Source: Streptomyces sp. CNQ-509 (GTDB taxonomy: Bacteria; Actinomycetota; Actinomycetes; Streptomycetales; Streptomycetaceae). From it: a DNA stretch of 64,000 nt. Location: contig NZ_CP011492.1 of the NCBI RefSeq assembly GCF_001011035.1, forward strand, positions 2,425,501 through 2,489,500, in the 5' to 3' direction. Each line of letters begins with the position of its first letter. Positions within the stretch are counted from its first letter, which is position 1. A program made the position numbers and the translations under genes. Shown here piece by piece: positions 20,447 through 29,762 of this stretch. The notes under the pieces are model-generated. The model was not told the DNA's origin, ran no database searches, and saw only the letters and a program-made list of their open reading frames with translations.

Positions 20447-21586
20447 TCAGGGTCCCTGTCTCGCGCGGGGCGTGGTTTCGGCCAGGTACCTCACCGTCCG
20501 GCTGATGTCCGACAGCGACAGGATCCCGGCGAGCCTGCCCTCCTCGGTGACCAGGACGCGGTGTTCGGGACCCGGCGACATGCGGGGCAGCAGATCGGCC
20601 AGGGAGTCGTCCGGTCCGACGACGACGAGCTCCGCCAGCGGCACCATCACCTCGCCCACGGTCACCGTCCCGCCGTGGTCGGGCCGTACGTGCCGGGCGC
20701 CGCGCAGCGTCACCAGACCGACCGGCTCCCCGTTCCCGCCGAGGACGGGGAACGCCGAGTGCCGGTACAGCGGGTTGTCCAGCAGGTGCGCGACGTCCAG
20801 GCTCGCGGGCACCACGACCGGGTCCGGCGTCATGGCGTTCCGTACGGGGACACCGGAGAGCACACCGCGCAACTGCGCCTGCCGGCTCTCGGCGGTGGCC
20901 GCCCCGATGAGGAACCAGCCGATCAGCGCCAGCCAGAGGCCGCTGAACCCGCCGCCTCTCAGGAACCACACGAAGCCCAGCACGATGAGCAGCCAGCCCA
21001 GCGCGCGGCCCGCCGCGGTGGCCCCGGCGATCGCCCGCAGCCGGTCTCCCGTACGCCACCACAGCAGCGCGCGCAGCAGCCGCCCGCCGTCCAGCGGCGC
21101 GGCCGGCAGGGAGTTGAAGACGGCGAGCAGCAGGTTGATGCCCGCCAGCCAGCCCATCACCTGCACCACGAGCTCCGGCGCGGACGCGTGGTGGAGGAGC
21201 CAGGTGCCCAGCACGAAGAGTCCGCCCAGCACGAGGCTGACCAGGGGGCCGATCCCCGCGATCCGCAGCTCCGCCCCCGGGCTCGACGCCTCCGACTTCA
21301 GCCGGGCCACCCCGCCGAGCAGCCACAGCACGATGTCGTCCGCGTCGACGCCGTTGCGCCGCGCGACCACGGCGTGCGCCAGCTCGTGGGCGAGGAGGGA
21401 GACGAAGAAGACCAGGGCGGCCACCAGGCCCGCCGCCCAGTACAGCGCCCGGGGACGGCCGGGATCCGAGTCCGGGAGCTGGCCCTGCGCGAGGCCGACC
21501 AGGATGATGCCGAAGATCAGGACCACGCTCCAGTGGACCCCGACCCGGATCCCGGCGATGCGCCCCAGTGTGAACGTCGCCCGCAC
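20447..21586 (-). CDS. Site-2 protease-like M50 metalloprotease with CBS domains
   Basis: This 379-residue membrane protein has the zinc motif HELAH near residue 66 and the third ligand motif LPAAPLDGGR near residue 162, within about six membrane segments. Two CBS domains fill residues 245-370 (GVPVRNAMTPDPVVV and VGEVMVPLAEL), which usually sense adenosine nucleotides. It belongs to the Rip3-like/SpoIVFB-CBS group that cuts membrane substrates, often anti-sigma factors or regulators. The GTG start has GGAGAGA upstream. No substrate gene is adjacent. Confidence 0.92.
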   Translation of the reverse strand: MRATFTLGRIAGIRVGVHWSVVLIFGIILVGLAQGQLPDSDPGRPRALYWAAGLVAALVFFVSLLAHELAHAVVARRNGVDADDIVLWLLGGVARLKSEASSPGAELRIAGIGPLVSLVLGGLFVLGTWLLHHASAPELVVQVMGWLAGINLLLAVFNSLPAAPLDGGRLLRALLWWRTGDRLRAIAGATAAGRALGWLLIVLGFVWFLRGGGFSGLWLALIGWFLIGAATAESRQAQLRGVLSGVPVRNAMTPDPVVVPASLDVAHLLDNPLYRHSAFPVLGGNGEPVGLVTLRGARHVRPDHGGTVTVGEVMVPLAELVVVGPDDSLADLLPRMSPGPEHRVLVTEEGRLAGILSLSDISRTVRYLAETTPRARQGP

Positions 21587-21984
21587 GGCGTCTCTCCTCA
21601 GCTCGCATTCGGCGCGGGGACGGTCCGGCGGGCCCTCGTGACGGCGGCGCTCCCGGCTCCGGCTCCGTTATCGACGCTTCCAGTGAAGCCCGGTCCCGGC
21701 TCCGGCACGTTGTCGAAGGGGCGCGACCTGGGCCATTCGGCGTAGCGGACGGGCGGCGCCGCCCCTGCGGCGGGTCGCCGCCGGGGGTCCGGTCGCGGCC
21801 CGGCGGCCGCCGCCGGACGACGCTCGTGCCTGCGGCCCCCGCGGAGGGACGACGCGCACAAGACGCCCCCGTAACTACCGCGTTCCGGATCTCCCCGCCA
21901 CTCGCCGGGGCCCGATCCGGTGCTTCGGCGCGGCGCCCCGTGTCACTGACCGGCCCTGGCTCCACCTCATGAGAGCAGTTGGTC
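21587..21984. other. 398-base gene-free stretch
   Basis: I see no convincing gene here. Short frames on both strands are rich in Arg, Gly and Pro and have no ribosome site. It probably holds the promoters of the divergent M50 protease and deacetylase genes. A small inverted repeat GTCAT-N5-ATGAC (21982-21996) covers the deacetylase start codon. Confidence 0.5.
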
Positions 21985-22845
21985 ATGAAATATGACAAAT
22001 ACCCCACGCGAGGGGTGTCCCGGCGCACCGCGTTCTGCCTGGGCCTGCTCGGCGCGTACCAGCTCGCCCTCGCCCCCGACGCGCACGCCCCCAGGTCGGG
22101 GACGGCGGCCGTCCGGACGGGCCTGGCGGACGGCAAGCCGCTCCGCCGCCCCTCGTACGGGCTGCGCCCGGCCGCCGGCCGCACCGGCACCGCGCCGATG
22201 ACGACGTCGGGCGGCATGGCCCGTATCGTCGGACCCACCCGGCCGGTCGCGGTGCGCGCGGCAGCGCACACCACGCTCCGGGAGACCGGCAAGAAGATCG
22301 CGCTCACCTTCGACGACGGCCCGCATGCGACTCAGACGCCGGAGATCCTGCGGATCCTGCGCCGCCACGGGGCACGCGCGACGTTCTTCGTCATCGGCGA
22401 GAACATCCCCTGGAACCGCGACGTACTGCGCCGGATCGCCGCGGAAGGCCATGTCGTCGGCAACCACTCCTACACCCACCCGCAGCTCGACCTGATCAGC
22501 ACACCGCGGGTGCGCGCCGAACTGGAGCAGACCTGCGAGCTGGTGGCGAGGGAGCTGGGCGCGCCGCCGCGGGTGGCGCGGGCGCCGTACGGGAGGTGGC
22601 ACGGGCCGAGCCTGGAGATCTGCGCGCAACTGCAGATGGAGCCCTTCCAGTGGGACATCGACACGCTCGACTGGGACCACCGCGACCAGGCGTTCATCGA
22701 GAAGACCGTGCTCAGGAAGGCCCACGCGGGCGCGATCGTGCTGGCGCACGACGGCGGGGGCAACAGGTGGGCGACGGTACGGGCGCTGGAGTACTACCTG
22801 CCGCGGCTGCTGGACGAGGGATACACGCTGGTGCACCCGGCGTAG
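21985..22845 (+). CDS. Secreted polysaccharide deacetylase (NodB domain)
   Basis: This 286-residue protein has an N-terminal export signal (SRR, then FCLGLLGAYQLALA, ending AHA) and a linker of about 65 residues. The NodB domain begins KKIALTFDDGPHATQTPEIL: motif 1 has the catalytic base and metal Asp, HSYTHPQ holds the two metal His, RAPYGRW is motif 3 and VLAHDGGG is motif 5. Substrates of this group are chitin oligomers, xylan or peptidoglycan amino sugars. The ATG at 21985 is preferred to the TTG six bases before it. Confidence 0.92.
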   Translation: MKYDKYPTRGVSRRTAFCLGLLGAYQLALAPDAHAPRSGTAAVRTGLADGKPLRRPSYGLRPAAGRTGTAPMTTSGGMARIVGPTRPVAVRAAAHTTLRETGKKIALTFDDGPHATQTPEILRILRRHGARATFFVIGENIPWNRDVLRRIAAEGHVVGNHSYTHPQLDLISTPRVRAELEQTCELVARELGAPPRVARAPYGRWHGPSLEICAQLQMEPFQWDIDTLDWDHRDQAFIEKTVLRKAHAGAIVLAHDGGGNRWATVRALEYYLPRLLDEGYTLVHPA

Positions 22846-22970
22846 CCCAGCGAAAGCCCGCCCCGGCCACTCCCGACATCCCGCACACCCGCCCCACCTG
22901 TCGCGTACAGCGCACAGGGCACGCACCACACACACGGCACACAGGGAACACCCGGAACATCCCCGCACAT

Positions 22971-23003
22971 CCCCCGCACACCCGCCCAAGGGTAGGCCGC
23001 CCC
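22971..23003. repeat. Direct repeat copy 1 before the cupin gene
   Basis: A 33-base stretch whose core AGGGTAGGC follows CCCCCGCACACCC. It is nearly identical to 23909-23940 on the other side of the cupin gene. A partial third copy starts near 22880. Confidence 0.6.
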
Positions 23004-23101
23004 ACCGACAGAACCGCCCGCCGGCACAGCGCCCGCAGACCCACCCCCCGTGGCGCGGCGCGGCCGGGCGGCAGATCGGACGGCTCGGGGGTCTGGCCCG
23101 T

Positions 23102-23114
23102 AGAAAGCGCTTGC
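23102..23114 (+). promoter_or_regulatory. LacI-family-type operator before the cupin gene
   Basis: AGAAAGCGCTTGC has the palindromic core AAGCGCTT typical of LacI-family operators, centred 20 bases before the cupin start codon. The same box in the same orientation precedes the oxidoreductase gene at 45443. The LacI regulator at 45692-46735 is the only visible candidate to bind it. Confidence 0.6.
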
Positions 23115-23128
23115 GTCATGCTGGTGCC

Positions 23129-23857
23129 ATGGCCGATCCCGCACTTCCGCCCCTCCCCGGCGGCGTCAGCGTCTCCCGGCTCCGCGTCTACGACTGGCAG
23201 GCCCCCGACGGCCTCCGCGGCGGCACCCCGCATCTGCACCTCGCCTGCACCGAGGCGTACGTCGTCCTCGGCGGCCACGGCGCCGTGCAGACCCTGACCG
23301 CCTCCGGGTACGCCGAGACCGAGCTCGTCGAGGACGCCGTCGTCTGGTTCACGCCGGGCACCATCCACCGGCTCGTCAACGCCGACGGCCGGCTCGACAT
23401 CCTCGTCCTCATGCAGAACGCCGGTCTGCCCGAGGCCGGCGACGCCGTCTTCCCCTTCCCGTCCGACGTCCTGTACGACGACGCCGCCTACGCCCGGGCC
23501 GCCGCGCTCGACCCGGCGGAGCCGGAGAAGTCCGCGCAGGCGCGCCGCGATCTGGCGCTGGCCGGCTTCGCCGAACTGGCCGGGGCCGCGCGGGCGGGCG
23601 ATCCGGCGCCTCTGGAGGCGTTCCACGCGCGGGCGGTGGAGCTGGTCCGGCCACACCTGGACAACTGGCGCGAGCGCTGGGAACGGGGGCCGTCCGCCGC
23701 CGCGGCGGCGACGGACGCGCACCTGACCGCGCTCCGCACGGACGGCGCCCACCTGCGGTCGGCGTCGGTGCAGCGGACGGGGGCGGAGTCGCGGTACGGG
23801 ATGTGCGGCCGGCTCCAGGCGTGCGACCTGGACGGCGCGGTGACGGTGGGCACGTAA
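23129..23857 (+). CDS. Cupin domain protein
   Basis: This 242-residue cytoplasmic protein has one clear cupin barrel. Motif 1 is HLHLACTEAYVVLGGHG (residues about 35-50) and motif 2 is VVWFTPGTIHRLVN (about 72-86); their His and Glu residues should bind a metal. The C-terminal half is helical (YARAAALDPAEPEKSAQARRDLALAGF) and less conserved. The reaction is not known; such proteins in sugar catabolic regulons are often isomerases, epimerases or lyases. The LacI-type box just upstream links it to the operon at 42-45 kb. It is flanked by imperfect direct repeats. Confidence 0.85.
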   Translation: MADPALPPLPGGVSVSRLRVYDWQAPDGLRGGTPHLHLACTEAYVVLGGHGAVQTLTASGYAETELVEDAVVWFTPGTIHRLVNADGRLDILVLMQNAGLPEAGDAVFPFPSDVLYDDAAYARAAALDPAEPEKSAQARRDLALAGFAELAGAARAGDPAPLEAFHARAVELVRPHLDNWRERWERGPSAAAAATDAHLTALRTDGAHLRSASVQRTGAESRYGMCGRLQACDLDGAVTVGT

Positions 23858-23908
23858 CGGCGGCCCGAAACCGCAGCCCCCACCACCGCGCCGACCCCCA
23901 CCCCGCGT

Positions 23909-23940
23909 CCCCCGCACACCCCGCCCCAGGGTAGGCGCCC
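23909..23940. repeat. Direct repeat copy 2 after the cupin gene
   Basis: This matches 22971-23003 apart from a few small insertions and substitutions. It lies between the cupin gene and the next membrane-protein gene. Confidence 0.6.
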
Positions 23941-24008
23941 CCTCTGACACCGCGGCAACAGCCGCGACCCGGGTGGCGCCCACCCATCCCGCGAGAAGAA
24001 TGTCAGGT

Positions 24009-25337
24009 ATGCACCGGTTCCTGGCCCCGCTCCTCGCCCTGCTCGCCGCACTCCTCACGGCATCCACCGCGCACGCCCAGGACCCCGTCGGCGACGCCGC
24101 CAAGGCACTGCGCGACCGGCCCGTGTACGTGCATCCCGACGTCCGGGGCCAGATGTCCGTCGATCAGGCCAACGCGCTCGCCGCGCGGATCAAGGACGAG
24201 GACAGCCCCGTCTTCGTCGCCGTGCTCCCCGCGGACTCGGGCGTCGCCGCGCGCGACGTGCTGCCGAACCTCCGCTCCCGTACCGGCATCGCCGGCGTCT
24301 ACGCCGTCCGCCTCGGCGCCGGCTTCGGCGCCGCCGCCGACGATCGCGTGCTCTCCGCCCGCGCCGTCGACAACCTCCGCCGCGCCGCCGTCGGCGCCCA
24401 CCCCGGCGACGCCACCGGCCAGCTCGTCACCTTCGCCGACGACGCCGCCGGGCAGGCCGGCGGCAGCGCCCCCTCCGGCTGGCGCGACAGCACGGGCATC
24501 GGCGGTACCGGAGCCCTCACGGTCGGCGTCGTGCTCCTGCTGCTCGTCGGCGCCGTCCTCTTCGTCCGGCAGCGCGCCAGGCTGCGGGACGCGGAGCGCG
24601 CCAGGACGGAGCTGGCGCGGCTGCGCACCGTCGTCGACGAGGACATCACCGCGTACGGCGAGGCGATGGCCCGTATCGCCTTCGACCCCGCCGATCCGGC
24701 CGCCGACGACGCGATGCGCGCGGACTACCAGAAGGCGCTCGACGCGTACGAGAAGGCCAAGTCCCGGATGGACGCGGCCGGCGCCCCCGGCGACGTACGC
24801 GGTGTGACGGAGGCACTCGAGGAGGGGCGGTTCGCGCTGGCGACCCTGGAGGCCCGCCGCACCGGCGCCGCACTCCCCGAGCGCCGCCCGCCGTGCTTCT
24901 TCGACCCCCGCCACGGCCCTTCGACCGCCGACGTGAAGTGGACACCGCCGGGCTCCGCGGCACGCACCGTACCCGCGTGCACGGCGGACGCGAACCTGCT
25001 GGCCGCCGGCGAGGAGCCGATGGTCCGCACGGTCCACACCGCCCGCGGCCCGCAGCCGTACTGGAACGCCGGCCCGGCGTACGCCCCCTGGGCGGGCGGC
25101 TACTTCGGCGGCGGCCTCCTCCCGGGGCTGCTCGTGGGCACGATGCTGGGGCAGGCGGTGTACGCCGCGGGCGGCTGGGCGGCGGCGGACGGCATGGGCG
25201 AGGGCGGTCACGCGGAGGGCCCCGCCGGCGCCGACTTCGACCCCGGCGACTTCGGCGGCGGCTTCGGCGGTGGCCACTTCGGGGACGGGGGCTTCGGCGG
25301 CGGGGGGTTCGGGGACGGGGGCTTCGGCGGCTTCTGA
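24009..25337 (+). CDS. Secreted/membrane protein with TPM-like plan and Gly/Phe-rich tail
   Basis: This 442-residue protein has a signal peptide (ends AHA), an extracytoplasmic domain of about 130 residues (PVYVHPDVRGQMSVDQANALAARIKD) and one membrane segment (ALTVGVVLLLLVGAVLFV, near 175-195). A charged helical cytoplasmic region and a C-terminal tail of GGGFGGG and GGFGDGGFGGF repeats follow. The layout resembles TPM-domain proteins, but motif identity is low and I do not assign a function. A CFFDPRHGP segment near residue 300 and a later Cys may be functional. The ATG at 24009 has GAGAAG at suitable spacing. Confidence 0.75.
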   Translation: MHRFLAPLLALLAALLTASTAHAQDPVGDAAKALRDRPVYVHPDVRGQMSVDQANALAARIKDEDSPVFVAVLPADSGVAARDVLPNLRSRTGIAGVYAVRLGAGFGAAADDRVLSARAVDNLRRAAVGAHPGDATGQLVTFADDAAGQAGGSAPSGWRDSTGIGGTGALTVGVVLLLLVGAVLFVRQRARLRDAERARTELARLRTVVDEDITAYGEAMARIAFDPADPAADDAMRADYQKALDAYEKAKSRMDAAGAPGDVRGVTEALEEGRFALATLEARRTGAALPERRPPCFFDPRHGPSTADVKWTPPGSAARTVPACTADANLLAAGEEPMVRTVHTARGPQPYWNAGPAYAPWAGGYFGGGLLPGLLVGTMLGQAVYAAGGWAAADGMGEGGHAEGPAGADFDPGDFGGGFGGGHFGDGGFGGGGFGDGGFGGF

Positions 25338-25418
25338 GCACGCCGGACGGCGGGACAACGGGTCCGGCCCGGCCGGACAGCGCCCGAGCCCGAGGCGGAC
25401 GGAAGGCCGCCGCCCCGG

Positions 25419-27491
25419 CTACCGGTCCGCCGACTCCCGCCCCGAAGGCTCCCGCCGCTTCCGCGCCGCCGCCGGCGCCGGACCCCGTACCGCACCCGGT
25501 GCCTGCCACTCCGCGCTGCGCCGCGCCCGCCGCTTGGCGCGCTCGCTGGAACCGAGCTGGTACGGCACCGACGTCACCATCACACCCGGCGTGAACAGCA
25601 GCCGCGCCTTCAGCCGCAGCGCGCTCTGGTTGTGCAGCAGGTGCTCGTACCAGTGCCCGACGACGTACTCCGGGATGTAGACGCTGATCACCGTGTCCGG
25701 CTTCTCCTGGCGCAGCCGCTTGACGTACGCGATCAGCGGCCTGGTGATCTCGCGGTACGGCGACTCGATCACGGTGAGCGGCACGTCCAGCTCGCTGTCC
25801 ACCCACTGCTGCTGGAGCTGCCTGGTCTCCTCGGCGTCGACCCCGATGGTCAGCGCCTCCAGCTTGTCGGAACGTACGAGCTTCGCGTACGCCAGGGCGC
25901 GCATCGTCGGGCGGTGCAACTGGGAGACGAGCACGATCGAGTGCATGTGCCCGGGACGCGGCATCGCGTCGTCCTCCTCGCCCTCGGCGACCGCGACCTC
26001 CTGCGCGACCCGGTCGTAGTGGCGGCGGATGGCGGCCATGACCACGTAGAAGAAGAGCATACCGGCCAGCGCGATCCACGCGCCGTGGCTGAACTTCGTG
26101 ATCAGGACGACCACCAGCACCAGCGCGCAGAACACCGCGCCGAAGCCGTTCATCGCCCGCGACCGCAGGATGCGGCGGCGCTCGTCGGGCCGGTGCTCGG
26201 CGGTCAGCGCGCGGTTCCAGTGCCGCACCATACCGGTCTGGCTGAAGGTGAAGGAGACGAAGACGCCGACGATGTAGAGCTGGATCAGCCGGGTGGAGTC
26301 GGCCTTGAACGCGTAGACGAGGGCGCCGGAGAGCAGGGCGACGAAGAGGATGCCGTTGCTGAACGCCAGCCGGTCGCCGCGGGTGTGCAACTGGCGCGGC
26401 AGGAAGCGGTCGTGGGCGAGGATCGAGCCGAGCACGGGGAAGCCGTTGTACGCGGTGTTGGCGGCCAGGAACAGCACGAGCGCCGTGGCCGCCGCCAGGA
26501 TGACGAACGGCAGCGAGCCGTCGCCGAAGACCGCCGCGCCGACCTGTGCGATCACCGGGTTCTGGATGAAGCCGGAGCCGACCGCCTCGCCGTTCCGCAG
26601 CAGTTCCTCGGCGGGCCGCTCGGCCATCCGCACGTCGGTGTGGAGCGCGAGGATGATGATCCCGACGAACATGACGATCGCCAGCAGGCCCATCATCGCC
26701 AGCGTCGTCGCCGCGTTGCGGCTCTTGGGCTTGCGGAAGGCGGGCACGCCGTTGCTGATCGCCTCGACGCCGGTCAGCGCGGCGCAGCCGGAGGAGAAGG
26801 CCCGTAGCAGCAGGAAGACCAGCGCGAAGCCGGCGAGGCCGCCCGCGTGCTCGCTGTGGACCTCCAGGTCGGCGGTGGGGGCGCGCATCGTGTCGTCGAG
26901 GACGAGGGCGCGGAAGACGCCCCAGGCGATCATGATGAGGACGCTGCCGACGAAGACGTAGGTGGGGATGGCGAAGAGCGTCCCCGACTCCTTCACGCCG
27001 CGCAGGTTCATGGTGGTCAGCAGGCCGATGACGATCAGCGCGCAGAGCACCTTGTTGTCCGCGACGAACCCCCAGGCCGAGCCGAGGTTCTCCACGCCCG
27101 CGGAGACCGACACCGCGACGGTGAGCACGTAGTCGACGAGGAGCGCGCTGGCCACCACCTGGCCGGCGCGGCGGCCGAGGTTGGTGGTGGCGACCTCGTA
27201 GTCGCCGCCGCCGCTGGGGTAGGCGTGCACCGTCTTGCGGTACGAGGCGACGACGACGACCATCAGCACGACGATGGCCGCGGTGATCCAGGGGCTGTAC
27301 GAGTACGCGCCGACGCCGGCGATCGACAGGACGATCAGCACCTCGCCCGGGGCGTACGCGACCGAGGAGAGCGGGTCGGAGGCGAAGACCGGGAGCGCGA
27401 CGCGCTTGGGGAGCAGCGTCTCGCCGAGCCGGTCGCTGCGAAGCGCGCGGCCGATCAGTATGCGCTTCGACAGTTCGGTCAGCTTGGGCAC
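25419..27491 (-). CDS. APC superfamily permease (KimA-like)
   Basis: This 690-residue transporter has about twelve membrane segments, beginning at FASDPLSSVAYAPGEVLIVLS, the APC helix-1 substrate motif. A long cytoplasmic C-terminal region (about 490-690) resembles a universal-stress-like domain (HSIVLVSQLHRPTMRALAYAKLVRSD). This plan matches bacterial KimA-type potassium importers as well as amino-acid permeases of unknown substrate. The GTG start has only a weak ribosome site. I looked for a c-di-AMP riboswitch upstream and saw none. Confidence 0.87.
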   Translation of the reverse strand: MPKLTELSKRILIGRALRSDRLGETLLPKRVALPVFASDPLSSVAYAPGEVLIVLSIAGVGAYSYSPWITAAIVVLMVVVVASYRKTVHAYPSGGGDYEVATTNLGRRAGQVVASALLVDYVLTVAVSVSAGVENLGSAWGFVADNKVLCALIVIGLLTTMNLRGVKESGTLFAIPTYVFVGSVLIMIAWGVFRALVLDDTMRAPTADLEVHSEHAGGLAGFALVFLLLRAFSSGCAALTGVEAISNGVPAFRKPKSRNAATTLAMMGLLAIVMFVGIIILALHTDVRMAERPAEELLRNGEAVGSGFIQNPVIAQVGAAVFGDGSLPFVILAAATALVLFLAANTAYNGFPVLGSILAHDRFLPRQLHTRGDRLAFSNGILFVALLSGALVYAFKADSTRLIQLYIVGVFVSFTFSQTGMVRHWNRALTAEHRPDERRRILRSRAMNGFGAVFCALVLVVVLITKFSHGAWIALAGMLFFYVVMAAIRRHYDRVAQEVAVAEGEEDDAMPRPGHMHSIVLVSQLHRPTMRALAYAKLVRSDKLEALTIGVDAEETRQLQQQWVDSELDVPLTVIESPYREITRPLIAYVKRLRQEKPDTVISVYIPEYVVGHWYEHLLHNQSALRLKARLLFTPGVMVTSVPYQLGSSERAKRRARRSAEWQAPGAVRGPAPAAARKRREPSGRESADR

Positions 27492-27576
27492 GGGGCGATC
27501 GTAAGTGATCCGAAATACCGCTCTGGGATGCGAAGTGCACTTTTGTCCAGGACGGCGCCGATGTTTTGACGCGACC

Positions 27577-28308
27577 CTAACGCCGTGCGTGCCGCCCGCG
27601 CTGCGGGCCGCCGTCGCCGCCGTCGGCGGCGGGGGTGGCCGGGTGGCCCTCCGGCTCGTCCGCGGAAGGGGCCGCCGGGGGCGCCTTCTTGGCGCGGCTG
27701 CGGGCGCGCAGGTACTCGACGACGATCGGCAGCACCGACAGCAGCACGATGCCGATGAGGATCGCCTCGATGTTCTCGTGCACGAAGTCGATCCGGCCCA
27801 GGGCGGCGCCCAGAAGGGTGACGCCGACGCCCCAGAGGATGCCGCCGATGACGTTGAAGACGACGAACTGCCGGTAGTTCATCCGGCTGACGCCGGCGAT
27901 GATCGGGGTGAAGGTGCGCACGATGGGCACGAAGCGGGCGAGGACCAGTGACTTCGGGCCGTGTTTCTCGAAGAACTCGTGCGCCTTCTGCACGTTCTCC
28001 TGTTTGAAGAGCTTGGAGTCCGGGCGGTTGAAGAGGGCCGGGCCGACCTTGCGGCCGAAGAGATAGCCGACCTGGTCGCCGGCGATGGCCGCGACGGCGA
28101 TGAGCACGCACATCAGCCACAGCGGGAAGTCGAGCACGTCCGAGGTGATCAGCAGGCCCGTGGTGAAGAGCAGCGAGTCGCCCGGCAGGAAGAACCCGAT
28201 GAGGAGCCCGGACTCGGCGAAGACGATCACGAGCACGCCGAGCACGCCGAACTTGTCGATCAGGAAGTCGGGATCCAGCCATCCGGGTCCGAGCGCGAGC
28301 GTGTTCAT
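27577..28308 (-). CDS. DedA family membrane protein
   Basis: This 243-residue protein has about five membrane segments and the DedA core: ESGLLIGFFLPGDSLLFTTGLL (residues 32-53) and the Arg-rich VLARFVPIVRTFTPIIAGVSRM (about 124-145). Conserved acidic Glu32 and Arg residues fit the proton-linked lipid flippase role now assigned to DedA proteins. The last 45 residues are a charged cytoplasmic tail. It is followed by the APC permease gene on the same strand after 86 bases. Confidence 0.93.
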   Translation of the reverse strand: MNTLALGPGWLDPDFLIDKFGVLGVLVIVFAESGLLIGFFLPGDSLLFTTGLLITSDVLDFPLWLMCVLIAVAAIAGDQVGYLFGRKVGPALFNRPDSKLFKQENVQKAHEFFEKHGPKSLVLARFVPIVRTFTPIIAGVSRMNYRQFVVFNVIGGILWGVGVTLLGAALGRIDFVHENIEAILIGIVLLSVLPIVVEYLRARSRAKKAPPAAPSADEPEGHPATPAADGGDGGPQRGRHARR

Positions 28309-28483
28309 GGGTTCGGGACTCCAGACATCTGGGACGGGCGGCAGGGAGAAGAGTGGGCCACCTACGGGGGAGAACGCAAGCCGGGTGCGTCCGGTTCCGG
28401 ACGCGGCGCGCAGGGGCGGGTAGGCGGGCGGGAGCGGCGGTGGGGGCCTGGTGGGAGGGCCGCGGGCTCGCCGCGGCGCATGG

Positions 28484-29599
28484 CTAGACCGGCTCCTCCG
28501 GCCAGCCGAGGAGCCGGGCGCCCATGGCGGCGGTCTCCAGGGTGTAGCGGTGCAGGGAGTCCGCCACGTCGTAGCCGGTGAGGGTACATATCCGGTCCAG
28601 CCGGTACGACAGCGTCCGCACGCTCACGCCCAGCCGCCGGGCGGCCTCGGCGTTGACGTAGCCGGCGGCGGCGCACGTCTGCAGCGTGGCGAGCAGCGGC
28701 TCCGCGCCGCCGCGGGCCTGCGTCAGCGGGCCGAGGACGGTCCGTACCAGATCGGCCATAGCGGCCCGGTCGCGCAGCAGCACCGGGAAGACCAGCAGCT
28801 CGGCGGCATGCAGCACCGGCTGCGTGAGGCCGAGCGCGGCGGCCATGTCGAGCGCGCCGAGCGCCTCCTCGTAGCTGCGTACGACCCCGCCGGGGCCCGC
28901 GTGCTCGCGGCCCATGGCGACGCGGGTGGCGACGGCGTAGCCGCTGCCCGGCTCCAGGGCCACCTTGGCGAAGGCGTCGAGCAGGGCGCGCTCGCTGCTG
29001 CCGGCGACGCAGACGAGCCGGCCCTCCTTGGTGGTCAGCAGCACGTCGCGCTCGACGAAGCGGCCCAGCAGCTCCCGCTCGATGCGCCGCACCAGGGGGT
29101 GCACGTCGGCGAAGGGCTCGTCACCTGCGGCGACCGCGACGGCGTGGGCGCGGGCCAGGCGGAGCCCGAAGCGCTCCGCGCGCTCGGCGAGGCGGCCGAG
29201 GTCGCTGCGGCCGTAGAGGAGGTCGTCGACGAACTCGCGGCGCTCGGCCTCCTCCTGCCGGACCGCGAGCCGCTGGGCGCGCTCGTGGCCCTCGCCGAGC
29301 GCGGTGACGGCCGCCTCGACGGCGGCCAGCACGGCGTCGCTGCTGCGGGCGCGCTCGGCGGCGCTCGCGGCCCTGGCCACGCCGGGCAGGGCGGCCCAGG
29401 TGCGGCGGGTCTCGGCGAGGTGTCCCGCGACCAGCTCACGCAGGCTGCGTCCTGACTCGGCGGCCTGCTCGCCCAGCTCGCGCAGCGCGTCCAGCTCGGG
29501 GCGGCGCAGCAGCCGGCCGGTGGCGGACACGTCGGCCAGCAGGTCCGCGTAGCCGACGAGGATCTCGGGGAGTGACCCCGCCACGCGCGTTCGCGCCAC
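28484..29599 (-). CDS. PucR/CdaR family transcriptional regulator
   Basis: This 371-residue regulator has an N-terminal helical domain rich in Arg/Ala/Glu, a central GGDEF-like region (FGLRLARAHAVAVAAGD) and the C-terminal PucR helix-turn-helix (LLATLQTCAAAGYVNAEAARRLGVSVRTLSYRLDRI). Similar proteins respond to nitrogen compounds or aromatic acids. The GTG at 29599 is favoured because GGGAG lies five bases before it; the GTG at 29602 is an alternative. No target is evident among the neighbours. Confidence 0.88.
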   Translation of the reverse strand: MARTRVAGSLPEILVGYADLLADVSATGRLLRRPELDALRELGEQAAESGRSLRELVAGHLAETRRTWAALPGVARAASAAERARSSDAVLAAVEAAVTALGEGHERAQRLAVRQEEAERREFVDDLLYGRSDLGRLAERAERFGLRLARAHAVAVAAGDEPFADVHPLVRRIERELLGRFVERDVLLTTKEGRLVCVAGSSERALLDAFAKVALEPGSGYAVATRVAMGREHAGPGGVVRSYEEALGALDMAAALGLTQPVLHAAELLVFPVLLRDRAAMADLVRTVLGPLTQARGGAEPLLATLQTCAAAGYVNAEAARRLGVSVRTLSYRLDRICTLTGYDVADSLHRYTLETAAMGARLLGWPEEPV

Positions 29600-29762
29600 C
29601 ACCGCTCCCGGTTGCCGGATCCTGGAGACGGGACACCGCGGTCGCTGCCGGGTCCCGGAAATGTGGCGCCAAGAGTACGTCACGGGGGTTCGGGCGGGAA
29701 AGCGCGGCCCGTACGCGGCGGGGGCGGCGGGAACCCGCTTCCCGCCGCCCCGGCCCGGCCGG

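Noticed and set aside
21598..21861. Short minus frames between the M50 protease and deacetylase genes
   Set aside because: Arg/Pro/Gly-rich, no ribosome site, no recognised motif.
27492..27576. Possible c-di-AMP riboswitch before the KimA-like permease
   Set aside because: The leader is only 85 bases and shows none of the long paired structure of that riboswitch.
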